Source of the DNA: Dendrophyllia cribrosa
Lineage: Eukaryota > Cnidaria > Anthozoa > Scleractinia > Dendrophylliidae
Length of the DNA stretch: 64,000 bases
Assembly (NCBI GenBank): GCA_024195265.1
Contig: JAJLRJ010000002.1
Span: 14,550,254-14,614,253, forward strand
Direction: 5' to 3'
Shown here: positions 24,198 through 34,978 of the stretch, in pieces
How positions within the stretch are numbered: the first letter of the stretch is position 1
How the letters are laid out: the number at the start of each line of letters is the position of its first letter
Notes under the pieces: model-generated
The model's database searches: none
Told to the model about the DNA's origin: nothing
Seen by the model: the letters and a program-made list of their open reading frames with translations, nothing else
Made by a program: the position numbers and the translations under genes

Positions 24198-24404
24198 ATA
24201 TACTTCATGGTAACACACCATATAGGGATCCTATCATATAAGGATCCTAAAAACTCATTTTAAAATGGTTAGCTTTTATTTACTGTTATGGGTAGTGATA
24301 TCCATAACAGTAAATAAAAGCTAACCATTTTAAAATGAGTTTTTAGCCCTAAATAAGTGCCGGATTCTTTGATGTGCATAAATTAAAACCCACCATGAAG
24401 TATA
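24198..24404. mobile_element. Small palindromic element with TATACTTCATGGT ends
   Basis: TATACTTCATGGT at the left is inverted at 24392-24404, and a strong inner hairpin at 24248-24346 pairs AAACTCATTTTAAAATGG with its complement. It directly abuts 23635-24194. Confidence 0.55.
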
Positions 24405-24490
24405 TCCCGGCGTGTTTGCCCTGATTACCCATGATCCCCCAACAAGCGTGAAGTCCACTACTGAGAAACGAACTTCGACTTTGAGCATTA

Positions 24491-24689
24491 GGGGGTGTTT
24501 ACATGACACCGGGGCGACTTTCGCGCCGGGGCGAGTTCACTTCGGTTCCCTCTTATGGCTCTACATTTGTATAGATGATACCACCACAAAATGTGGTGGT
24601 ATCATGTAAACAAATGTAGAGCCATAAGAGGGAACCTGAGTGAACTCGCCCCGGCGCGAAAGTCGCCCCGGTGTCATGTAAACACCCCC
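24491..24689. mobile_element. PIF/Harbinger-like palindromic MITE with TTA duplication
   Basis: Perfect-looking 199-bp palindrome starting GGGGGTGTTTACATGACACC, flanked by TTA at 24488-24490 and 24690-24692. TWA 3-bp duplications are typical of PIF/Harbinger. Confidence 0.82.
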
Positions 24690-24692
24690 TTA

Positions 24693-27600
24693 TTGTAGCT
24701 CGACGGAATATGTATCAAGCGTCGCGCAACACGATTGAAGCATAAAAGCATAAAAGTTTGATCTTAATGGCGTGTTTTATGCTAACATCGCATAAATCGT
24801 AGCGAAATCAAAATCGTAACGAAAATCGCCGGTAAAAATCACCTCTGTAAACGGCCCGTCAAATAATTTCGTTTTCAGTGTCTCTTCTTCTCGTCCCTTG
24901 GAAAGAAAAGAAAGAAGAGATATTATGGCAATGTGGTCAACTTTCTTCGTTGTATAGCCGTGATTTTATCTGTACATGTCATCGTGCAAGTATGACTGAG
25001 TATCCACCCGATTCGCGTATAATTAACCGCATATAAGCGGGTCTAATAAAAATTTATTTACCTAACAGTAGTATTCTTTATATTACTGACGTACACGAGA
25101 ACAGAACACCAGAACTGAGAGAAAAGAGCTCCAGTTTAGCACTGATCTGCAGTGTTTAGGGTTAAGCACTGATTTGAAAACGGTTAGGTTTCATTTATGG
25201 TTATGGGTAACTCTATAAATATGTTAAAAGTAACAGTTCCTGTCAGCTAGCCTTCGTTGGTGTAGTGGATACGGGTATTAGTTATAAAGCAAATGACCCG
25301 GGTTCGAGGCATACACCCTTCTGATCTTTTTCCTTCTTTTACTAAAAAAAAGGAGTTTTACTCTATGTAAAATATTCAAGTGAAAGACAAAAGCCACTTT
25401 GAGATCAGCTCTTTTTTCGTTATTTCTCAGTAGGTGAATTGGGCCTACTTTAACCGCTTGCATGCGGTAATTTGATGTAAATAAGACTCGCTTATATGCG
25501 GTTAATTATATGCGAATCGGCTGGAGTATCGATGTTAAAATCAACTTTTTGCTACAGTTACGCTCAAGTCGACTTAAGCAACTGCCACACGAGAACCTGG
25601 CCTGCTAGACTCTTAGTTGCAGGAGAAGTTTGGAGGAGATTGTTTAAATTTTTTTTAAGTAAATATGGACATTATAACGGTTAGCCGCCCTCTATGAAAA
25701 TATAATAATAATATATGTTAGCAAGAGAAGTGTAAATAATTATTATAATCATAAATCGGAACTGTTTTATGTTCTCTAATTTGAGAAAATTGTAAGAGTT
25801 GCCATTTTGTCTCGGGCAAAATATTAATATAATAAAAACTTCATTCTTCAGACAATACACGCTGTGAGGTTTGTGTGCTTCCGGGGGATTCCCATATAAA
25901 ATTGTCGGGGGTGCTTGTCTCTACAGCGTTTAAAAATCTGGTTTGGTACCGAGATGTCCAGTCCCCGTATCCATATCTCAAACCACTTTTGCTATGATGT
26001 AAAAGCTCGAGCTAGGGTCACCCTCCTATGAGGGTCAAGTTGTGTTTAGCGACCGCGCGATGGGTCTGGTTTCCCTCGGTTTGAATTGGCGAGAGCCCTT
26101 GGAATAACCCTTTGCATGTAAAGAGGGGCTATCTTTTGACCCTTACAAAAGGATGCCCCTTCTCGGAGGGTCACCCTCCCTCCATGTAAACAGACTCTAA
26201 ATAAAGTTTTATTTATCCCAAAAAAAAACTTGCAGTGCTCACATTAAGTAGTCCTGTGTCTTTTCTGGTCGTTTCTCTTCATATATTTTGCGCACAAAGC
26301 TTTCAAAACAGTCCATTCGATTCAGAAATAGTGCCAACATTCGTAAAGTCTCGGTTAACGCCGAGCGCTTAGCACCCTCGCCTCGGGCCAAGACTGCCAT
26401 CGGCTGTAAACGTTTGTTGATAATTCCGCTGACCAGTGCCTAGGGCTTCAAGCCGTGGAAAATTAAAATCGATCTGCGGACTTCAAAAGAATTTTTCAGG
26501 ACTTAGGAAAACGGTACAGCAATGTGAATGTTGGTTTTAAATGTGTGACGTTTCGCTGCCATGTGTAAAAGTTCAAACAAACCAATTTTTGTTTCGAATA
26601 AATAAACATGTCTTAGCGTGACACAACTACGCATTGTTTAAGGCGGGGTCCACATGAACGCTATTTTTCCGCCACTTGACATGGCTTTATAGAAATATCT
26701 CGTTCACGTTTCAAGTAATCCAAAAACTCTCTGCTCATCTCACGAATCTATGGGGTGTTTTGTAAATTTTTGGGTGATTTTGGGGTATGTTTGGGAGGAA
26801 ATAGTTTTTCTCAAAGGATTTGTAAAATTAAGAGAAATAAGAAATATTGAAGATTTAGTGAAGTTTTAAAAATATAATTTGTGGTTAATAATTAATAGGC
26901 GGACACAGGAGCTTATTAACCAAGTTAGTCCACTAGCAACCTAGGGTACTCTTGCGTGGGTATCAACTGTCTGTTGGTGTTCCAAATATCATTTTCTTTC
27001 TTTAAGAGTAGCTGGATGATGCAATGTTTTAAATTTGTTTACTCGTCAATTCTTTGACTGCTCTGTGAAACAAAAAGCCTAGAACGAAACGAGTTTTGCA
27101 AACGTTAACACATGACGCATTTGAAGCGTTTATTTTTTCTCAGACTACATTTGTAAAGGTTTAAAATAAACCAATTTTGAGCGATGACAGGATGCCCGCT
27201 CCCCTCGAGCGCGCGTCTCGTAATTTCGCCAAATAAATAATCCGGCGTCTGCTACGAATGACGAATAAACATGACGTCACGAATTTCATTCGGGCAACTG
27301 AAATTACGTTCAGCTCCCCCGACAAAATGTTTCCCGTACGCCGGATGAAAATAACAAAAGGCTTGTTCATCTACATGCAGTAAGGACTGCTAAAACACAG
27401 ATAACAAAGCTGCAACATGAGTCAAATAAACCAACCTTTGATTGAGGGGAAATTCCCGTACATTTATTTTTGTGTTATATATTTGCGTAACTGAGTAGTA
27501 ATCAACCATTAGGAAAATGCGTTCGCACAAAAACGTGACAGCGGGGCCAAAGTAGATACCAGTTCCCGCCCAGTTTGCCCCGAAAAGAACAAAAGAATCT

Positions 27601-28255
27601 TCCGGGGGGTAGAGGGGCGCTAAAGTGGCGTCGAAACAGAGAAACAGAGGAAAGCTGAACTCAATCCGGCTGCCACACAGGACACCCAACACAAGATTAG
27701 GATTGCGCGAACACAATAACGTAAGCTTTATGTAAAACGTCCTGCCGCTATGAATTCTTCTATTTATATAGCGTTTCGTAATCACTAGTTGACTCATAGG
27801 AGCCTTTGATTTTTAATTTTGAGTAGAAGACCAACGTAAGTAACCTTGGTAGCCATTTTTTGCGGGAAATATTTTTTCCTGGTTCTTGTTCCCCCTTTGG
27901 CTATACCGTATCTGCAATGATGATTGAATTCATCAGTTATCTTATAGCATCATCAATAAAGAGGCATATTATTTAATGTATACTTTGTGTTTTGAGGTGC
28001 TGTTCTGCTTTTGTAGTCTTGATCATATGATGTGAAGCACTTGCCGGTACATATTAAACCACAACAGATCATGAACTTTGCTACTCGCTTATTCATATGT
28101 GTTTGTCGTGAAACTTAATTTGCGAGACTCAAAATCCCGAGGCGGTAATCTATTTTAAAACTGACCGGGATGTATGCAGGCAGCTTATCAAATTCATTTA
28201 AGTCAGTAGACGAAACTATAACAGAGTCCTAGCTATTGATCAGAATCAGGTGAAG
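24693..28255. other. Intergenic DNA between P3H and the DUF1647-like gene
   Basis: No gene supported. It holds a tRNA-like segment at 25253-25312, a CREB-type TGACGTCA at 27272-27279 and several short open frames without recognisable products. The 27150-27800 part is GC-richer than its surroundings and might include regulatory DNA. Confidence 0.45.
25253..25330 (+). repeat. tRNA-like / SINE-head fragment
   Basis: TTGGTGTAGTGGATACGGG resembles an A box and ACCCGGGTTCGAGGC a B box, spaced as in a tRNA, with a T-run shortly after. The anticodon arm does not fold well, so a functional tRNA is unlikely. Confidence 0.4.
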
Positions 28256-29317
28256 ATGTTGAAATCTCGTTTTCGCCGGTTCATAATGGCGGTTGCATTC
28301 CCAACTCTTTTGCTTCTCGGATACATTTTGCTTAAAGGACATGAAGGGCAAACATTTCATAAAAGGAGTCAACTTCAAAACACCGCTACCCATAAAGATA
28401 CGAAATCAGATGAAAATAAGGAGCTACATGTCAACCACTACGTGGCAGTGAATGACCCTTCTTTGATAGGCGAACAATTAAACCTCGATCTTCCCACCAC
28501 GATTATGGTGCAAAGTTTTCTCAGGAACCAAACATTTAAAAGAAAGCCCGTGTCCATCGATCCTAATGTGCCATTTTTCGACATCGTGGCTCCCGTTACA
28601 GGTGCATCGAGTAACCACTATCGAGAATTTAAGGCGAACATTGAACATTTCTCAAGGCTCTTTCCAGAAACAAGAGTGATTTTCTACGATCTTGGGCTTG
28701 ACGACTCTAAAGTCGATGAAATTAAGCAGCTTCCTTATGTAACGTACAGAAAGTTTGATTTTGGCGTATATCCGCCGCACGTCCGTGACTTGCACAATTA
28801 TGCTTGGAAGCCATTGCTTATCCAGGACGTTTTAGCGGAATTTGACGGAGCCATGTGGTTTGACACATCGGTGAGGTTCCAAGCGAATATGACCCGTGTT
28901 TTGGAGCAAATGGCTCGCTTCAAATCAGGAATATTGTTTTATGTTGGGTCGACGGGACATTCGATATTAAGCGCAACTAACCCTGAAATGCTGAAATGTT
29001 TTCCGATGAAGAAAGCTCACGTAGTTGATGATATGCTACAAGCAAGTGCAACGATAATTGTTAATACGGAAGATGTCCAAAAGCACATTTTAAAATGGGC
29101 TTGTGTTTGCGCTTTCAAACAAGATTGCATCGCACCGCTGGGTTCGCGACGGCGCTGCAAGCGTTCAAACTTACAACAACGAGACACATACGCCGGCTGC
29201 CACAGATTTGACCAGTCACTAATATCTATCCTGGCTACAAATCTTTACAATAACGAACGGGACAGATACACCTTGTGGACCAATAAAACTCTCGCGGTCA
29301 TGAAAAGACTGCATTAA
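28256..29317 (+). CDS. DUF1647-like, putative Golgi glycosyltransferase-type protein, single exon
   Basis: An intronless 353-residue frame. The first ATG is at 28256; the longer reading begins at a GTG two codons earlier. Residues about 10-26 (a hydrophobic run ending LLLLGYILL) form one membrane anchor after a basic start (LKSRFRRF), the type II topology of Golgi enzymes. The rest has motifs I associate with DUF1647: FDIVAPVTGASSNHY, VIFYDLGL, KFDFGVYPPHV, YAWKPLLIQDVL and WFDTSVRF. The last is a candidate metal/sugar-nucleotide site of a GT-A-like fold. Cysteines cluster in the C-terminal third (CVCAFKQDC, RRRC, CHRF). DUF1647 has no established reaction; a glycosyltransferase role is inference. 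Confidence 0.82.
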   Translation: MLKSRFRRFIMAVAFPTLLLLGYILLKGHEGQTFHKRSQLQNTATHKDTKSDENKELHVNHYVAVNDPSLIGEQLNLDLPTTIMVQSFLRNQTFKRKPVSIDPNVPFFDIVAPVTGASSNHYREFKANIEHFSRLFPETRVIFYDLGLDDSKVDEIKQLPYVTYRKFDFGVYPPHVRDLHNYAWKPLLIQDVLAEFDGAMWFDTSVRFQANMTRVLEQMARFKSGILFYVGSTGHSILSATNPEMLKCFPMKKAHVVDDMLQASATIIVNTEDVQKHILKWACVCAFKQDCIAPLGSRRRCKRSNLQQRDTYAGCHRFDQSLISILATNLYNNERDRYTLWTNKTLAVMKRLH

Positions 29318-31003
29318 AAAGGGTAATAGAGCGGTATTCAGTTTAGTGGCGAAAGTAATTTCGCGATAGTTTTTGGTTTTGCATTTCTAGAGTTACAACG
29401 TAGTTATAAGTGTTGTTCAGTTATCTTCGAATGCCTTTTATTTGCTTTCCGATATTTGCCAAATCCGTTTTAAATTTTGCGTTTATAGCAGAACAATAAG
29501 ATCACTGAAATGGAAAAAGTTCCTATTTCTTTCAATCTTATGATTACCTACGTAGTTACTGAGTAGTGTGTTGTTTCTTACCTCTAGATTTTAACGCACT
29601 CGGCAAATCAGACACCAAATTAGACTGCGAGCAGTCTCTTATGTTTTTCTTTCAGTTAGACGCCCTCGAAACCGCGAGGAACGAGGCGATTTTGCTAAGG
29701 AGGCGAGCGGTATTGGTGTCAAAGTTATGGTCGCATTTCATTGTACTGATCGATCTTGTACTTTATGTTGTAGTTTTCGCATTTACTGATGCAGTAATTG
29801 CATTTTATTTTGCACATTTCCTATTTGAAAATGCAAATATTTCATTTCACAGTGCATATAAAATGCTATTTCATTGCCCACCTTTTGTAGTTGTAGAATG
29901 GTACTATATATTCAGCTTTTTGTTTGCTGATCAACTGACATCACAGGAAGCACAAGCTTACTATAAGAGTTTGTATGGAGAATACAGACTGATAATTATA
30001 ATGAAAAATTAAACGAGTAAATAGGGTAAGTCGCTGAATAAAACTTCATAAAACGTGACATGGTGTTGTTTGTGTCTTTTTATATGGTGTTTTTTTTTTT
30101 TTTTTTGCAATTTCAGCGATTTTAAGTCCTTTACCCTACGGCGTATAAAAGAGAGACAAGCCGAAGGAGACTTGTATTACGGCCATCGAAACCGCTGCGA
30201 AAATAGCTCGAATTTTATAGCGAATAAAGCATGCACTTACATTTTTTCTCGTGGATCTCACAAAGTAAAGTCTTCAGATCCCCTTTCTTTTGTCCAACTG
30301 AGCATACCGTGAGTCTTTGCAGTAGTTGCCCATCAAAAACATCGAACAACAATTAAAAAATCGGCGCCATTTGTGCCTGAGGCGACAAACATGTTCAATT
30401 ACTCCACGTCCGGCACTGGGCACTGCTGATGTTGACGTAATTTTTATTTATAATGCAACAGACTTCGGCGTCGCTACGGCCAAAACAAGCAGGGTAAAAG
30501 GTGAGTCAAACGTGAGTATGACGAGCAGTCCGGCCCGTCACCTTTTAAAATTATATTGAATTCCCACCACCCCCACCTTCCCCCCAACGGAACTACACGT
30601 CTTATGGTTTAGAGCTCATAATTGAAAAATGCAGGATATAGTAACAACTGCTTCGCGTGTCGCTGTTCAGTGCAAAATGAGCACAACTGATCATAAGTTC
30701 GCCAGGTTTTATTTAGTACTAACAATTACTGACAAACTACAACAACTATACATTTTGACGCTTCAATTTTCATCACACATGTTCTCCCACTTTTCAGACC
30801 CAAGCCGAACTTGAATTTCACGGTCATGAACTGCCAAAATATTTGTATACAAGGTCATGAATCCGGACTTATAACTTATGACGATCGGTCCTTGATTGTT
30901 CAGCCTTGCAATTTTCATTGGGTGGGCATTCCGGCTGCCAGCTTGATGTGTTTCACGCCATTAAAATAAAACTGAGACGTTCAGATGGTCTAATTTTGTC
31001 ACT
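29318..31003. other. Intergenic DNA, no gene supported
   Basis: Contains open frames of up to 148 codons (29566-30012, +) with hydrophobic, low-complexity translations and no recognisable family. Probably the 3' flank of the DUF1647-like gene and of the convergent F-box gene. Confidence 0.4.
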
Positions 31004-34000
31004 TTAAAAATAAGAACTTTTTACTACACTATCCAAACACAGTTTGGCTCCGGTCAATAAAAAATGAGGTCTCCTTGATATTTCAATATCAGTTCTTTTC
31101 GCTATATTCTTTACTTTTGTGGCCAGATTTGCAAGTTCTGTTCTCAAGGGTACGTTAGTTCCTCGAATACACAAGACTTTGAGAAACCTGCACGCTAACA
31201 CCAACTCAACCAGCGCTTCTTCTACTCGATGTCTGTTTACAGCATAGAAGTTGTAGAGCGCCAGAGTTTCAATGTTCCGGCAAAATCGTTTAACGCAATC
31301 AAACACAGTTTCGGTTTTAATCGTGGCTTGTTTTGTGATATAAAAATGTTTTAAATTGCGTAAGCCTTTTAGCAACGCTTCTAGATCCTCGTTGGAATTA
31401 ATCGCGCTTCCAACGCAAAGCGTAGTTAATCCAGAACAATTTTTAACGAACTTACAAAGCGTCTCTCCTGTGATGTTAAAGCTGCTGTGGATATCTAGTG
31501 TTTCAAGCTGTTCGTATTGTATGTGGGACATGGCGTTCATGACCTCGTCGGTTAGAGCTCTTCCCCAACCGCAAAACGACAGTTGAAGATAGCGAACGCC
31601 CATCAACTTTGGCAGCATTTCCATCAGTCCGGACTCAGCTATCCCATAGCAGTACGAGATATCCAGTTCAGTTAGGCTCGCTTGTCTCCAGTCTGTAAGC
31701 ATTAAGTTTTGATTGCGCACTCTGGTACAACTTAACAGCAAAGTTTGGAGGCGTTTGCATCCGGTCAGCAGACTCGGGAATGAGGAGCCTGTGACGTAGA
31801 TGCATCCTGTCAGGCAAAGCGATTCCAGTTTGGGGCAAGAACTCGCCAAGATACCCACATGAATGTCGTTAAAAGACGCGCAGTTTTGACAATGAACTAT
31901 TCGCAGGTTACTCAAAGTAACGAAAATCTTTTCTAGTTCTCCGGTTGAACCGACATTGTCGATACCTAGGCATTGGACGGTCTTGAGTTGTTTGAGGAGT
32001 GCTGTGAAAACCTTGGAATCTTCGCCGTAAAGAAAGCGAAGATCGAGAGTTTCAAGGTTCTGGAAACAATGATTCTTTAGACGAAAATCGTGGGTGAGGT
32101 CAGCAAAATGGGCTCCCTGTAAACTGAACAGAAATTTAAAATAAATATACATATCATTATGACAACAAATATATATATATATATGTTCATAGTCAAAATT
32201 ACTCGAAAACCAAATTGAAAAGAGCACATCTCACAACGGCCGCGCGCGCAGGAAAACTCAAAAGGAGAGACTGGGATAAACTATATTTCAGTACAAGCAC
32301 GAGTGAGATCTGGGTACGAGATTAAGGAGAAACACGATCTCCGGAAAAAATTGGGCACTGGGTATGGGTACGGGGAGTGCGGGCTCGGTTAGCATGAGAT
32401 TCCATCCACCAACACCACCTCGGACGCCATATTGAGACTTATATAACGGGGTAACTGCTTGCTTTCAGTTGAGGTTAGAGTCAGCAGTTTATATACTTAA
32501 ATTTAGTCCTAAACAACCCAAGAAGCTAGGTGGCGGTACTCTGGTACGGTAGGCTATGTAAGCTCAAGCCTAGTTGAGGTCACAGGTTCAATCCTGATTG
32601 GGGATTTTAGATTTTCTTTTTTACACTTAGAAATTTATTGAAAATAAAATTATAAGTGTGGACAGTTACGTAGGTTTTAACCGCAACCTGACCCTCCCAG
32701 TATTAGAGAAATCTATTTGGGTGTAATTGATTCTAAGTTCTAATAAATAGAGGTTTTTCGGAGGTCGTAGGTGAGCTCACGATACTGCGGGCCGAAGAAG
32801 CTACGTAAGAAGGTTTATTTTGCCTCTCTTTCTCGCTGATTGCATAGCGCTTCTATATCAGCAAACTCGCGAGCCGGACAATCACAAGACCACTTAGACC
32901 GGTTTTCAATTGAGCGTTGAAAGTAATTTCGCCTTTGCTTTGGTTTTGCATTGCTACGATTTATATTCGGCTAAACACACTAGGCACAGTAATGATCTTT
33001 TTATAGAAAAAAAACGTGCATTATTTTATAAGGGTGCGGCACTTTTTAATTCTTAAATTCTGATCCGTAGCAAGTGTTTTTATAGACTAAGATTTATAAA
33101 TTTTTATCCGTAATTGTATATATATATTTTCTGTAAATTTCTTATTTTAGTTTTATTTTACAGGGCCCACACTGATAACAGTTGTATAACTGAAGTGGCT
33201 ACCCTGTATAAATATTTGTTATTATTATTACTATTTTGTTTATTCCTTTAAGGCTCAGGCACAATGTTCTGTCTGGTTGATATTCCCTGGAAGTGGGTTC
33301 CAACATGTCACCATGGGTTCCAGGACTTTTCTTTCTTTCCTCTTACAAGGACAGCACCTTTCTCAGGATCTTTGCTGTACCCAACAATGCTGTTTTCTGA
33401 ATAGTTATTATTATTATTATTGTTATTATTATTAAAACATCTCGAACCACTTTCTCAACCAATCGTGACTTGCACGCACACGTTTCCTGCGCTTGGCGCC
33501 AGCGATATGTGTATTTGTTTCGAGTGCTGATTGGTTCATCGGATAGTCTGCCTCCGTTTAGATCGGCTAAAGTAATAACTTTGTTTTTGGTTAAATGACA
33601 CTCAATTGAAAATCGCTCTAATATAACAATGATCAATTAAAGCTGACATTTCAACTCACCTGAGAGATCTTAAATTGAAGCATTTTTCTGCGATAGCCAT
33701 AATAAGAGAAACGTTTATCGCCGAGCCATTGAGATTTATCGTCAAGACGCAAGCCGAGATTCTGTCGATCAGAATAAGGCATTCATCCCCTGTTAGGTTT
33801 AAGCCTCGCAGATCCGCATACCTCCAAAGTGAATGGTCATAAGCAACTCTCCGCCATTGTCTGCACACCATTGAGGCCTGTCCAAGACCTTTCAATGAAA
33901 TAAAATAAAAAATCTTTAGCAGGATTGACTCTGGGAGTTTGTCAATCATTTGTGATCTGATTTTAGTTAACGCAAACATGGTCAGTTTCTTCTTCGCTAA

Positions 34001-34012
34001 AGATAACGTCAT
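31004..34012 (-). CDS. F-box and leucine-rich repeat protein (FBXL-type), two exons
   Basis: Exons are 33660-34012 and 31004-32123 on the - strand, phase 2 to 1, together 490 residues. The acceptor is the AG before TTTACAGGGAGCC; using the next AG would break the frame. An in-frame TGA precedes the ATG by four codons. Residues about 23-70 form an F-box (DKLPESILLKIFYFISL, VCRQWRRVAYDHSLWR), which binds SKP1 in SCF ubiquitin ligases. The remainder is LRR repeats such as NLETLDLRFL, KLESLCLTGC, RLQTLLLSC, SLTELDISYC, GVRYLQLSFC and QLETLDIHSS, the usual substrate-binding part. The intron carries a tRNA-like composite element (32428-32671) and MITE/LINE debris (32895-33623). The exact FBXL orthologue is not identified. 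Confidence 0.9.
32428..32671 (+). mobile_element. Composite element with terminal repeats and internal tRNA-like promoter, copy 1
   Basis: The body matches, in opposite orientation, 39855-40515. A tRNA-like core at 32525-32607 shows GCTAGGTGGCGGTACTCTGG and GGTCACAGGTTCAATCCTG (B box). The left end ATTGAGACTTATATAACGG resembles the terminal repeat of copy 2. Copy 1 is degenerate at its right end. Confidence 0.6.
32895..33623. mobile_element. TTTTCAATTGAG-type MITE interrupted by LINE-like 3' end
   Basis: Left GGTTTTCAATTGAGCGTTGA and right end ACACTCAATTGAAAATC match the ends of 21860-22370. In between, 33000-33240 holds TTTTACAGGGCCCACACTG, TGAAGTGGCTACCCTGTATA and (ATT)n, which looks like a LINE 3' tail. 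Confidence 0.5.
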
Positions 34013-34978
34013 GACACGTTTGAGTCACCACTGTGAAGTCACCAAACGAATTCATAATCAGTTCGTACGCGCGCTCCTGGTAAAGTTGTTTTCTTTCTTT
34101 TTAGAATTTTAAATCTTCCAAAAAGCGATGCCGCGAAAAGTAGTATCACCGAAAAACAAATGCTAATACGCTTTAAGTAAAATTAAACAAAACGTTTTTA
34201 AAACACTTTTTTACAAAGCTTTATAAAAAAAATTTTCCTATGTTACTCTTGTGCGGAGGTTTGCGGAGGAGCCCTGTGGAGTTAATCCGATAGTGGCGGA
34301 GAGGGCCCTGGGAAGGAGGTTGTGAACAACAGCCCTATGAGACCCCGCGCGCATTGTAATGGCCTCTTCGCCATTTTCTTTGCAGCTCGACAAAACGAGT
34401 AAGGTGAGGGATTTTATCTGGCCGATACTGGCGTCTTTTAAAGCCATCTGTTTATCAGAATACCTTTATTTATTAGAGTAATTCCTGGATATTGTACAGA
34501 TTCAATAGTTTTTTCGAGAAATCGTTCCTGCAGCGAAAAAATACGCGGGTGTCTTGGATCCTTGATTTCATTGTAAATCTAAACCGTCTTGTGCTATGAA
34601 ATAGCGATTGTTGAGTGGCTGTAGTCCTAGAATTTTAAATCACCTGTTTCAATGAACGAATACCTTTGCCGTACCTAATGGAATAAGCCCAGTCATTCCA
34701 CATTCAGGTTCTTCTTTATAAAGAGTCGTAAACCATAGCTAAACTCAACTTAAAGGTCACATGTGAGCTTATGTGATTCGAAATGTGGTTTATATTGAAG
34801 ATTATCTTTTCAACAAAAACGCATATTTTTGTCTCGAAGTTTACTGGATGCGCTTAAAAATGTACCTGTCTGCCTTTTTTTAACAACGTTGGTCGATTTA
34901 ATTTAATGATTGTGTCAGATGCACGAAGAAATGTTAACCTTGTATTAAAATTTGACTCATAATTTTGTTTTAGCCAAG
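34013..34978. promoter_or_regulatory. Divergent intergenic region between the F-box gene and RPL32
   Basis: About 0.97 kb separates the two start codons. RPL32 genes usually have a short noncoding first exon. An acceptor directly before CCAAGATGG (exon start 34974) shows that one must lie in this interval or beyond, but I could not place it. Confidence 0.5.

Noticed and set aside
29566..30012. 148-codon open frame on the + strand
   Set aside because: Hydrophobic, AT-driven translation without family motifs, no splice or start context; likely chance.
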